This document shows, one piece after another, positions 27,583 to 38,925 of a DNA stretch of 64,000 nt (within the stretch, counting starts at the first letter, position 1; the number at the start of each line of letters is the position of its first letter). Source of the DNA: Fragum whitleyi (lineage: Eukaryota > Mollusca > Bivalvia > Cardiida > Cardiidae); NCBI GenBank assembly GCA_948146395.1, contig OX411544.1, positions 90,004,632 through 90,068,631 on the forward strand, read 5' to 3'. The position numbers and the translations under genes are program-made. The notes beneath the pieces were generated by a model, which saw only the letters and a list, made by a program, of their open reading frames with translations, made no database searches and was not told the origin of the DNA.

Positions 27583-28600
27583 CTTTCTGTTTATAATGAA
27601 CTTGAATAGTTCAATCCGACCCAGTTTCGCCGCAAGCTGAAATGGGGTTAGATTTTCACGATTTCTCATCAACCACAGACTTTCCGGTCTCTCTTCTTTC
27701 GACTTGTCTATGGCTCTGACAGAATTTGTGATCAGAAGTTCTTCAATTTGTTTCATTGTTTCAATTACTTCTTTCTCTTTTTCCGGGCAAAAAAAAGTGT
27801 AACGAACTAAAGAATGGTACAAGTTGTCCTTGAAATCGTTATAAGAATCAAAACACACAGGCGCTTGGCTCATGTTCTTTTTCCCAATTGGGGTGAGCAG
27901 TGGTCGTATTACTTTCATGTCTAATGTCCTTGCAGCTATGTTTAATACTGTTTTCCCGCGAAAAAACAGTCCAGTTGACCACTCCCCTCTCAAATTGAAA
28001 TTTGAGAGACTTATCGTTTTCTCTTTTTGTGGTATTTTAACCAAGTTTGCAATCATTTTTCGTATTATTTGGTGTTTTAATTTCTTTTCGGATTTAGTGT
28101 TAGCTTCTTTAATAATCATTACATGTAGTGGTGTAGGTCCATTCCTTTGATCCTTACCGGGTGATTTAATCGGCTTTTTAATCATCAGCGGACAATGCCG
28201 GATCAGGCATAGAATTATGTTTAGAAGACATTCCCTCTCGATTTGATCAGATGGAATTGACTGACTACAGGCAAAGGCAAGCAAAGAAAATTTCACACCC
28301 TCCTTCCATTTATTATGTTTGTCAAGTATACCATTTACATGAACATCGCTTTCCTCTTCAAGGTGAGGTGCGTAATCTTCAAAACCTAATTCTAAAGCAC
28401 TCAGCTTGAGGAGAGTTTCGGCGTCAAAGCTTGTTAAATATTCCTCAAAATAATTTGCATACGCTGAAAATTTAAGTGTCACACCAATTAGTTTATATAG
28501 ATTGTCCCTGTGAAATCGATCAAGTATTTTATATAAGGGCAAAATATCTTTTATAGACATTTTTTCTTCTTCTGATGTGATCAATAGTTCCTTGCACTAA
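27583..28600 (-). CDS. TRPV-like cation channel, upstream exon (ankyrin repeats)
   Basis: This exon encodes cytoplasmic ankyrin repeats that precede the channel domain. Seen repeats include NGPTPLHVMIIKEA, GKTVLNIAARTLDMKVIRPLL and ENLTPFQLAAKLGRIELFKF; the last is the typical final TRPV repeat before the linker. The donor AGAAAG|GTAGGT at 27583/27582 is phase 0 and matches the acceptor at 25925. Residues printed after INRK in an unspliced frame are intron. The 5' edge is less sure: an in-frame TAG near 28602 marks the limit, and the TTG at 28584 is not a real start, while an ATG inside the exon at about 28560 could be. Earlier exons are expected upstream but none can be recognised up to 34 kb, so the gene may be incomplete or a shortened paralogue. 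Confidence 0.78.
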
Positions 28601-29032
28601 TCCATAACTGACTTTTTGTATTATTGATTACTTCGTCATTTAAGACCAAGCACTTGAATAAAGTCAATCTATTGACTTATGAATCAATCGAGCGTACTTC
28701 ATATGCCTTCTGGAACACTTTACCTATTTTAAAGATAGTCAAATGCATATTAAGAAAGAGTTGAAGAGAGTATTTGTAAATTTCATAAAGGTATGAAACA
28801 TAAAACCTTAACATATTGTATAAATACGCGAAGCAGATTCATACTTGAGTGTGGTTAAGTTTGTATTTTCAAACCTTTATGAAATCAACAAACAGTATCT
28901 TCATATCTTATAAACCAATATCCAATAAACCAATATCACGAAGGAAAATGTAAAGATTTGTCAGTCGAGAAACATCTTTCTTACTGGACTACTTTTTGCG
29001 TAAGCTTACAAAACCCCTTTAATTGACGCCTA
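28601..29032. other. Intergenic with a family of inverted repeats around TTTCATA
   Basis: At about 28775-28905, AATTTCATAAAGGTATGAAA and TCAAACCTTTATGAAATC are inverted around ~85 bp. The same arms occur at 38818-38925 and, as a single arm, near 30000-30030. No gene is seen. Confidence 0.5.
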
Positions 29033-29214
29033 TTAAGGTAGTAATGCCGTACATGTGCAATTGTTCCGCAACATTTCGGAACTAATGATCTTTCAGAATG
29101 TTGACCGAGGTTTCCAAATGAAATCATTAGGAAACCTCGGTTAACACTGTTAAAGCTTATTACTTCTTAAACGTTGCGGAAATATTACGGGTCCACTTCT
29201 TTAACAATCTGAAA
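29033..29214. repeat. MITE family E copy
   Basis: Left end AAGGTAGTAATGCCGTACAT (diverged), then TTCCGCAACATTTCGGA. Inner CGAGGTTTCC / GGAAACCTCGG. Right end ATATTACGGGTCCACTTCTT. Confidence 0.65.
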
Positions 29215-29430
29215 AAGTAATTGGATTTTATCTATACAAATATCCGTGTGGTAACATTCCATATGATATTATTTATGATATCACATGGATATTTGTAGAA
29301 CAATGACATAATGCGGCTATTTTCAGAAACTTGGATTTCTGTTAGAAACGTCGACGAAAACAAGGCAACTATCAATTCCCCCAACTTCGTTAGATATTTT
29401 TTCATACAAACACTAAGTACGTTTCATATA

Positions 29431-29692
29431 TGTGACCCCTCACGCGAAAAGGGACAATCTGGGAAATCTTTAAAATAAATATTTGAAAAAGAGACTGGGT
29501 CCAGCATAGATCAACCAGAGGTAGCATTTCAACAATTCTTACCCATGAAGGTAGATTGATCATTCTAGATACAGAAAATAAGTAAAGTGAGAAAAGTTTC
29601 GATCCTAGTCAGTCTGTGCAATCCGTGCAGTCTGGCTAGGATTGACACTAAACGCACTCCCCAGATGGTCCCTTTTTGCGTGACGGGTCACA
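29431..29692. repeat. MITE family B, best-preserved copy
   Basis: Ends TGTGACCCCTCACGCGAAAA and TTTTTGCGTGACGGGTCACA are inverted. The inner palindrome is ATCCTAGTCAGTCTGTGC / GTCTGGCTAGGAT. The centre has AATTCTT.ACCATGAAGGTAG. Confidence 0.8.
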
Positions 29693-30857
29693 TATTAATT
29701 TTCTGCAGCCTAACCAAGACTAGTGTTGTAGTTGTCCAACTTGTTTCGTCTGTGTTAAAAAAAGAGAATAATTTTCCCGTTTTGTTCATCAAAAATGAGG
29801 GTTCTGATTGGCTAATAAATTATTATCATACACAAATAAAATCAATTTTCACAACGCAGATGTTTATATCTGCTAGCTCACAAAGCAGTTCCATAAAACC
29901 GTAGCGAATTTAGTTTTAAAAAAATATCTATGTCATTAAATTATGAGCAATGAAGATAATTTTTTCACATCTTGTAATTCATACATAAGTGCGATTGCGT
30001 TTTTAGTTTCATATCTCCATGAAATAAAAGAAATACTCCCTTTATCTCTCAAACGGTTTTAAGAAATAATGTATGAGAATGACAATCCATTTCGATCACG
30101 CACATGTGAAAGTGTTTTAAATATTAATATGCTCGTGCACAAATTTACCGAAAGCTTACTGCGAAAAATCCGAACTTATTCCAAAGCTTTACAATTTATG
30201 CATACAAATGCAAATGTTTCAATGACTATTTAAAGTAGTCAATGGAAGTACATAAACACCTACCAACGATCTAACCAATAGAAGCGAGTCGTCGTTAAGT
30301 AACGAGACTTCCCGAGACAAATTAAGATGTATGGTGTACGGAACGGATCAATACATTACAAAGACACGGGATCGCTACCATTTTGCCGAGGTTTTACACA
30401 CGCCCATCACCCCCACTTGATGAAGTTACCACACAAGGCAATGTTTCTAAGCTAAGATGTAATCGATCTGTCAGGGTTCATTTTTATATGACAATTTTCA
30501 GTGGTATCAAAAAAAGTTATTTTTTTTAACCCCCAAAATAAAACAAAACATTAAAATTTAAAAGGACTTCTAGTATCCAACTGTGAATCCGTCTCGCAAT
30601 TCCATGACCTTTTCTATTTTACAGTCGATATTGCTCAAGCGACCGCGTCTATAAAACGACCGATTTTATTAAGCGACCATTATAAAAAGTCCATTAAAAG
30701 AAGCAGAATCTTTGAAAAAGTGGCCGTTTTGTCTTCTGTTGTTTGAAGACGTTTCTGTTGTCTTCTCAATGAGACGATTCCAATGTGTTTGAACATCATG
30801 GAAATCAGTGAGCCTTACCCGACCTATTTATATGATATGTAAAAGACCTGTTTTCTT
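29693..30857. other. Intergenic, no gene seen
   Basis: AT-rich DNA with one arm of the TTTCAT.TCCATGAAAT inverted-repeat family near 30000-30030. Nothing coding is supported. Confidence 0.4.
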
Positions 30858-31096
30858 TGAGCCTGTGCGTGACATTTCCAACAATTTGGAATATTCATGA
30901 GGTGCAAATGTTGACACGAGTAGACATCAACAACCTGTAAATATAAAGTTACCTGATGGCCTACTGATACTTTGAGATGTTATCTGTCTACAAAATGCAT
31001 AGTGAAGACACTGACCAGACTGTGCTGATGCACAGGCTGGTCAGAGCCTTTGCTTTAAGCATGTTTAAAATTGTTGGAAATCTTATGCACAGGCTC
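30858..31096. repeat. MITE family A, 239-bp copy, inverted relative to the others
   Basis: Ends TGAGCCTGTGCGTGACATTT and TCTTATGCACAGGCTCA. The interior reads as the reverse complement of the 27324 copy (ATGAGGTGCAAATGTTGACA; GACTGTGCTGATGCACAGGC). Confidence 0.8.
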
Positions 31097-31311
31097 ATTT
31101 GTCATGAAATATTGTATTAAGCGACCATTTCCATGAGTGACCGCTTTTGGTAGTCCGGAAAGTGGTCGCTTAACACAAGTTTTACTGTATATAAATTTAT
31201 ACGAATGTATCTTTGTGCCAAGTTTATATTGTTCTTATTGTAACTGTAGTATCCGGGTGTACAAGACATTTTAACTTCAAAGTTCTCAAGCACAACTAGA
31301 CACCATAGAGG

Positions 31312-31744
31312 TATAGTTAATAACATCGTGAAATTGACAAGATGAATGATTTTTGAATGATAAAGTAACGATGTTGAATGAGTGAGAGAAGCAAGTTTAG
31401 AGTGAAATTAAATCCAATTTAGGTATAAACAAAATTAGTGAAATCTTTTACCTCCCTTTAATAGAATGTGCATAAAAGTTCTATAAATAGCTTCAAATTT
31501 CTACAAGAACAAATCAGACGCTTTAAATTTCAATTAATGTCTGTCTTAATGTCTGTGAAATCGCGATTGGGTTCTTGCTTTATTCGTATAGAAGGTAATT
31601 GTTAATCTTATATTTTTAAGTAATTTTGAGTGTTTTTTTGAATAGTTTGAGTGAGTGTTTGGAATAATTAAATGGAGTGCTTAGTGAGTGATATAGAATG
31701 ATTTTGATTGAGATCAATGTCAATTTCACGATGTAACTAACTGT
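31312..31744. repeat. MITE family C, intact 433-bp copy
   Basis: TAATAACATCGTGAAATTGA at the left and TCAATTTCACGATGTAACTA at the right are inverted. Between them are ATTGAATGAGTGAG-like and GAGTGTTTGGAATAATTAAA blocks and TACCTCCCTTTAATAGAATG. Confidence 0.75.
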
Positions 31745-32214
31745 ACATGGTGACAAGTATCATTTTATTCAAATTGCATTTCTAGTGCACAAACTCCCAC
31801 TGTAATTTTGAACAATATGTATTTTAAAGGCAAGGACAGCTAACTAAAGAACACCTTGACATATTAAAAAATGTGGGAATGGACATTGCAGCTAGTTTCA
31901 GTACATTCCCATAACAAACTGTAAGAGGAGTTGCGCAAACAAGGCACATGTATATTGATTTTTTTTTATTCAAGGGGAGATAATTTCATGAAATTCAAGA
32001 ACGTCTGGAGTGATTATATTCCAAAGGTTATAGTGATACATTGTGACAATTTCGGCTTTTCGCACCGATACCACATTATGAGTGGCGCACACAAGATTGC
32101 TTACGGACAGACAGAAAGGCGGACGGACATTTTCAGTTTTATAATCGGTCCCGTCTAAAGCCGAGTTTCCAGCCATTTGGTCTCCATGAGTAAGTGTAAC
32201 TATACTAATGACAT
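31745..32214. other. Intergenic, no gene seen
   Basis: AT-rich with a GACAGACAGAAAGGCGGACG patch near 32105-32125, typical of the ends of mollusc repeats. No gene. Confidence 0.4.
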
Positions 32215-32464
32215 AAAGGTAGTGGACCCGTAAAAGGTCCGCAACATTTCGGACCTCAAGAACTTTCACAATGATGACCGAGGTTTCCTAAGGAAATTCA
32301 TTAGGAAACCTCGGTTAACACTGTTGAAGTTCATGACTTTTGAAACGTTGCGAACAATGATGACCGATGTTTCTTAATAAAATTCATTAGGAAACCTCGG
32401 TTAACACTGTTGAAGTTCATGACTTCTGAAACGATGCGAAACTTTTACGTTTCCACTACCTTTA
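32215..32464. repeat. MITE family E copy with doubled interior
   Basis: Ends AAAGGTAGTGGACCCGTAAA and TTTACGTTTCCACTACCTTT are inverted. The inner unit (ATGATGACCGAGGTTTCCT ... TTGAAGTTCATGACTT) is present twice in tandem, about 87 bp apart. Confidence 0.7.
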
Positions 32465-33120
32465 TTGTTAATGAACGTCCAAAATCTTTGCGCGTGAGTT
32501 GCAAGTTGTAAGCTACTGCTTGGGTAATTATACAGAAGTTAGAATGAATGCATTGCAAAAAATATAATTCCTCAATTCAAGTAAGACATTACTTTATAAT
32601 TTCATATGCTGTTTTTTCGATTATCTAAATGTTATCTTTATCAGAGAGAAATATTTCAAATGAAATTTTGACCTGAACAAAATGATCTCCTGTTAATTGG
32701 TATTAACAAAAGGAACTTACATATTAAAACTGAATACTATAACTTGGAAAATATTGAAGAAAAAGACAATTGTTAAATAGTTAAAAATAAACAAAAGTAC
32801 ACAAACCATAAACTTGCAAGACAATGGGCCCCCTCTTTTCAAAACATATTTTCATCAAATTGAAATATGGAGTGAATCGAGTCTAGCGCTTTAAAGGACC
32901 CCCCCCCCCCCCGAAGTTTTGGTAACAATTGATTTATTTTAGAGAAAATTGACAATGGTATCAAGTACCCCCTTTCAATAATGAGACCTCATATCAAATC
33001 AGCAAATAAATAACTTGTACACTGTTGTAAATAATTCACATATAAAGTTTCCTACAATTTGGACCAGATGTTATTGAGAATTCACTACGTTCGGACGGAC
33101 ACGCTTCGTGGGTACACTTT
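32465..33120. other. Intergenic, no gene seen
   Basis: AT-rich, with a C-run at about 32899-32913. No gene is supported. Confidence 0.4.
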
Positions 33121-33532
33121 TAACCAACATCGTGAAATTGACAAGGTGAATTATTATTGAATTATTTTGGAATGACATTGAATGAATGATATGAGTGAGT
33201 TATCGCTTATTTTGTTCAGGATGAACAAAATAAGCGATATGCATTTCCTCCCTTTAATAAGATATGAATAATATTTCTATAAATAGTTTCATATTTCTTC
33301 AAGAACCAGTCAGACGCCCATAATTGGAATAATATCTGTTAAATCGCCATTTCTTTCAAGCTACATTTATTTTGAATGAAATTGTTTATCTTATCTTTCT
33401 ATTGATTTCAGAGCGTTTTACATTAGTTTGAATGAGTGTTTGGAATAAATAAATGGAGCACTGAGTGAGCGAATTAGAATCGTTTTGATTGAGATGAATG
33501 TTGATTTCACGATGTAACTTATTGTACTTTAT
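33121..33532. repeat. MITE family C, intact copy
   Basis: ACCAACATCGTGAAATTGAC and GTTGATTTCACGATGTAACT are inverted ends. The inner perfect palindrome ATCGCTTATTTTGTTC / GAACAAAATAAGCGAT surrounds AGGAT. A partial third copy follows at about 33612-33715. Confidence 0.75.
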
Positions 33533-33719
33533 GCTTCCTCGAAAACTTGTGGGTGAGCATAATAAGTCTTTTTGTACGTGTACACATACTCTTCCTACAT
33601 TAATAGACAGTTTATAACACCGTGACTGATATCCATCCCAATCAAAACCATTCCGAATCTCTCAATCAGTGCCCCATTCATTCATTCCAAACAGTCACTC
33701 AAACCATTAACCCTTTGCT

Positions 33720-34044
33720 GTTTAATCCCTGCTTTTTACGTGCCTGTGATTTTATGATTGAGAAAACATTGTGAAAAACGAAGAAATTGCTTCTGCCAAG
33801 CAATTTCTTCTTTTTCCTCACTATTTCCTTCCCTACAGAATGGTTATTTTTCAAATTAAATCCACTTTAAATTTTCGTCTGGAAAACCTTTGAATTTGGA
33901 CAGGTCCAAAATTTGGTAAAACAGGAAAGGGTTAAAGAACGCCCGAAACGCTCTAGAATATATTAGATCAACTACTCCATTCAAGATAAAGATCGGTGGG
34001 AAAATCCACGAGTTACCTGACATAACTGTGTAAGCGTATTTTTT
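33720..34044. other. Intergenic, no gene seen
   Basis: Contains the inverted pair GAAGAAATTGCTTCT / GCAATTTCTTC near 33779-33812. No gene. Confidence 0.4.
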
Positions 34045-34318
34045 TGTTTTGAATGGGTTTTACGCCGCTTTCAACAATTTCGCAGTTATATCGCGGCGGC
34101 CGGAGCACCTAACAATGGATTCCTGGTAGTTCTTTCACCTGTACTACCATTACACCCTTTCCTAGCCACCGACTGCTATCTCACATAGGTTTACGATTAT
34201 CTACCCATTGGTGAGAGACAGACGTCGGAAAGGATATTTGCCGCCACCGGGGATCGAACCCACGACTTCCAGATTGGAAGTCTTATGCCTAACCAACTGA
34301 GCTATGGTGGCGGCTGTG
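34045..34318 (-). repeat. tRNA-derived SINE with Meta-like central domain
   Basis: On the minus strand the head (about 34316-34243) has box A TAGCTCAGTTGGTTAG and box B GGGTTCGATCC, like a tRNA-Lys relative. The body carries GGAATCCATTGTTAGGTGCT and a block complementary to TTTTACGCCGCTTTCAAC ... CGCAGTTATATCGCGGCGG, which resembles the conserved Meta domain of mollusc SINEs. It ends in an A-rich tail. The tRNA fold is imperfect (D stem broken), so it is not a working tRNA. Confidence 0.75.
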
Positions 34319-34613
34319 TAAGCGTATTACATGTTCTTAGAGATATAACAAGAGCAACGCATTATACGCCCGAAGCTCAGAAATAAATGGGTGATGTTTT
34401 GAACTTTTTATTGATCCTTATGATGTATTTTCTAGTAAACAACACTATAGTATATTGTTTTTTTTTATTATGATGGTACTGTTTGTCTTGTTTTGTTGAG
34501 ATTATGTAATCGAACACCCTAGCTATGAGTTCTACATACATGTGAAGTTTTAACATCGTAGTCCTTGTATTTTGAAAGTTATGGACCGGACACGAATTTG
34601 CTAACGGACAGAG

Positions 34614-34715
<102 letters not shown>

Positions 34716-34726
34716 GGTTAGGGACC

Positions 34727-34763
34727 TTAGGCGATGCCTAGAGTCACTCTAGGCATCGCCTAA
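34727..34763. repeat. Perfect 2x18-bp palindrome of the satellite core
   Basis: TTAGGCGATGCCTAGAGT (34727-34744) and its exact reverse complement (34746-34763) flank one C. A third core copy follows at about 34771. The same word is the landmark of both 180-bp arrays. Confidence 0.85.
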
Positions 34764-35419
34764 AGTGACTCTAGGCGATGCCTAGAGTAAACGTATTTCC
34801 CCGATACCTTTAAAATACACCCTTTGCCTTTTATGGAAATGACTTTAACTTATTTTATACCTACAAATCTATGAAATTTAAGGTAGTTCAAGCTGTTTTT
34901 TCATCTGTCCGTCTGCGTCTGTCCATCCAAAATCGTTGGTCTGACCGTCTGTCTGACTGACGGATCCAGAAAAAATATCAAGTTTTTTAATAGTTCAAAC
35001 GCTTATTTTATACGGTCGGTTGGCAACTTAAACAGATTAATTACAGTTTTGAAATGATGTTTTTCCGATGTTTTCGATACACCACACAAATATTCATATC
35101 GTCGGTAGACGAAAAAAAAGGTCATAACCACAGTCGAATAAGCAGTCGTTTGGAACGACTGGTTGCCAGTTACTGTTGTCAATGATTGTTTTACAACCAA
35201 TTATTTTTCCTGACTGTCTGCAATTCTCCTCAAATATCTAAATATTAAATAACAACTATTTTGTTTTGAAAATCATTTGCTTTGCCTTTTTAATCGAATT
35301 CAATCTAACATAAGCACCTCGATTTCAAAAATTAATGCGGTGCTTAGAGTAGATTGAAAAATCAGACAGTTCAATTCATTGTTATAACCTGATTTTACAA
35401 TAACGAGCTGTGAATCATG

Positions 35420-36810
35420 TAAATGCTAACCCTGCTCCGATACAGGGAAATCATTCCTATGGATCTAAATTAGATATATATGTTTTGTTTTCTGTTGGTT
35501 TGATATTTTTACGGAATTCAAAGTAGAACCCTGCCTTCGTGACAGAAGTTTAGGCGATGCCTAGAGTATTTACGAAGCAGACGGACTGATAGACTATTTC
35601 AATCTGACAGTGATCGAATACAGAGAAAAACATTTTGAACGAATCTAAGTAAAATATGAGCGTATTGTTTATTAGTTGCTCTAATATTTTTACGGAATTT
35701 GACATAGCATCCTGCGTTCATGACAGAAGTTTAGGCGATGCCTAGAGTGTACTCGGAGCAGTCGAATTAATAGACTATTTCCATCTGACCCTGCACAAAT
35801 ACAGTCAAAAACATTGAAATGTATCTTAATAACATATAAATGTATTGTTAATCAGTTGCCTTGATAATGTAACAGAATTTAATGTAGCACCCTGCATTCA
35901 TGACAGAAGTTTAGCGATGCCTAGAGTATATACGGACTGATAGACTTTTTTCATCACATCCCTCTCGAATACAGAGAATATCGCCCATTTGAATCTAAAA
36001 AAGATATGAATATCTTGTTTATCATGAGCTTTGGTATTTTTATGGAATTTGATATAGCGCCCTGCATTCATGACAAGAGTTTAGGCGATGCCTAGAGCAT
36101 TTACGAAGCAGACGGATTGAAAGTCTTTTTTCATCTAACCCTGCTCGAATACAAAGAAAATCACTCCTATGAATATAAATAAGATATAAATATTTTGTTT
36201 ATTAGTTGCTTTGATATTTTTACAGAATTTGATATAGCACCCCGCCTTCATGACAGAAGTTTAGGCGATGCCTAGAATATATTCGGAGCAGTCGAATTGA
36301 TAGACTTTTTTCCATCAGACCCTGCTCGAATACAGAGAAAAACATTTCAATGAATCCAAATAAGATATGAATGTATTGTTTATCAGTTACCTTGTTAATT
36401 TTACAAAATTTAATGTAGCACCCCGCCTTCATGACAGAAGTTTAGGCGATGCCTAGAGTAATTACAAAGCAGACTGACTGATATACTTTTTTCAACTGAC
36501 CTTTCTCGATTACAGAGAAAATCACTCAAATAAATCAAAATAAGATATAAATGCATTGTTTATCAGCTGATTTGATATTTTTACGAGATGCAATGTAGCA
36601 CCCTGCCAGAAGTTTAGGCGATGCCTTGAGTAATTACGAAGCAGACGGATGGATAGACTTTTTCATCCAAATTCGATTAATATGAATTATTAGTTTTATT
36701 ATTAGTTATTACTAGTTGCCTATATCATTAGTTGCCTATATAATTTTACATAAATCAATGTAGCAGCATGCCGTCATGACAGAAATTAAGGCGATGCTAC
36801 GATGAGTATT
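35420..36810 (+). repeat. Satellite array S1, seven to eight ~180-bp units
   Basis: The core GTTTAGGCGATGCCTAGAG recurs at about 35549, 35730, 35911, 36080, 36260, 36441 and 36613, with a decayed copy near 36780. Units also share GCACCCTGCCTTCATGACAG, ACGAAGCAGACGG, GACCCTGCTCGAATACAGAG and TATTGTTTATCAGTTGCTTT. The same unit forms array S2 at 59.9-61.1 kb. Confidence 0.85.
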
Positions 36811-38817
36811 TACGAAGAATATGGATCGTTACCCTATTTTTATCTAATCTTTATATAATTCGATTCATTTATCCATATATTTTGTAAATTCAAGTTTCTC
36901 AATGTTATACCTTCAGAAATCGATAAATAACTTGCGAATTCAGGCCTTTTTATTTGCTTATTTTAGCTTATGATTTTTATGTTTTATTTTTTTATACCAA
37001 TCCGGAATCTTTATTTTTAAGGTAAAATTACAATACAAACTTTTTTATACAAACCTATTAAATCCGAAATTCAGAACCCATAACACTACAAGCCCTTGTT
37101 ATTAAATAGATCAACAGACAACGTATTGAATGCAATTCATTACGGTCATACGATACCAGCTGTGCCATGTGGCGTTTTATGGTCATAATTTTGGCATATC
37201 TCAATAAACATGTATATTTCGGGTCCTTGAAGTAACATACATCTATCGAGTAAGTGATTTACCGCTTGGTTGCAATGGGATCAATATGTAAATGTGACAT
37301 CTCAAATTTAAATAACTCACACATCCTAAAAATTACATTTTGAAATAATTTTTCATTATGAATATCGATTTATATTTGGGAATAGATAAAAGAAATCTTA
37401 TGCTTTAACAAGTTAGTATGATTAAAACTTCATTATTACCCTTTAAATATTGATGATAAAGAATAAAAAGAATAACAAAAGATGCATATTTTGCTTCCAT
37501 TATATTCTCGTATTTAACTATTAAAGAGAAGCATATATGGAAAAATACTTAAGTTATAAATAATAAAAAAAAAAAAAAAAAAAAAAAATGCAAGTAATTT
37601 TACAGACGGGTAGAATTACTAAAGTGTAGAATATGCTACAAAAGCCAAGATTTCTCCAATTTGATCCAACTTGTTCAAAGTCACGGACGAGGGCTGATTT
37701 TTTGAAAGAGGATGCCTCTCAGTTTCTGCTGGTCATATAAATTATAAGATTATTATTATCTGCATATATACTTAAAATTAGTGTTCCGCTTTTTTTAAAA
37801 TCATAATTGCAAAGATTTGCTATTAAATGCCTCTTACAAGAAAAATGTTACGTGATTTTATAAGGAATCCAATCCTGCACGTTTGATATCATATTTTGAA
37901 TTCATATAGAAAATAATCAATTATGAAATAAAGGCTTGATATGTAGTTTTTATGTTCATGTAACATTTTAAAGTCAAATTTATAAGACTTGGATTTACCC
38001 AACGTATTTTTGATGATTTGATGAGTGCTGGAGAGGAATTTAATATTCAAATATTCGTTCAAATATTTGCAACAATTGTTACTTCGGAAAAATATCTCCC
38101 GGAGAAGAAATTAATAAAAAAGAAACAGTGTTTAATAACTAAATAACCAATCACATCTCATCTAGATTATACCTAGGGTGGGGGCTTACACAACTTATCC
38201 AATCATGGTTATCAATGACAAAAATGGGCGGGGTTATAATTATTGCCTACAATACTCTGGGATATTTTAAGATAACGTTTACGTAAGAAGGGCGGAGCTT
38301 AGGTAATCGATTATCGTGTTTTATCATTCTCCATTGACTTTTAAATCAGAATTAAACAAATCAAAAGCGTTCCCAAATTTTTGTTTTCTAAACGTATTCC
38401 CATTCAATATCTCGACCTTGCATCACAAGCTATAAGCATTTAGCGAAAACCTTATTTTTTTCTACATAAACACAATTGACAGACGTAGGAATAAAATAGC
38501 CCCCTAATTTGCATGCATGCATTATTTAAATTATTTACAATAGTGTTGCGGTGACCCATAGAAATAGCGCAGTTTTTCTATGTGCAGTTGGTTGACTACA
38601 TAATTGAATAACTTGATATCATTGGTTTCCATCAATTTTCGTGCTCTCTAATTGGCTGAAAAATTGGGTTAATTCCTCAACGAAAACAATTTTAAGCGGG
38701 TAGTTAATTTTTAAGCTTGCGCACAAAGAAGTCCCATTAAAAACATGTTTAATTATGGAGAAATACTTCCATTTTGCCTCTTGATATTAAATCAAAGATA
38801 TGAAGAGAATATTTTTT
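36811..38817. other. AT-rich intergenic, no gene seen
   Basis: Includes an A-run of about 25 (near 37564-37588). No coding, RNA or element features are supported. Confidence 0.4.
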
Positions 38818-38925
38818 AATTTCATTGAGGTATGGAACTAAAAACATAATCACACTGTATGAATACTCGGAATCATACGGTGTGATTATGTTTTTAGTTT
38901 CATACCTAAATGAAATTAAGGAAAA
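38818..38925. repeat. Inverted repeat with ~44-bp arms
   Basis: AATTTCATTGAGGTATGGAA... and its near complement ...GTTTCATACCTAAATGAAATT flank a short ATACTCGGAA loop. It belongs to the same family as 28775-28905 and could be a small foldback element. Confidence 0.7.

Noticed and set aside
29587..29904. 105-aa open frame as a further TRP exon
   Set aside because: Its first third lies inside a MITE B copy and the rest lacks ankyrin or channel motifs.
34243..34316. A tRNA gene on the minus strand
   Set aside because: Box A and box B are present, but the D stem does not pair and the acceptor is only partly paired; a SINE body and A-rich tail follow. It is a SINE head.
35420..36810. Hammerhead ribozyme retrozyme array
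   Set aside because: Unit length would suit, but the units lack the CTGATGA and GAAA core needed for a hammerhead.
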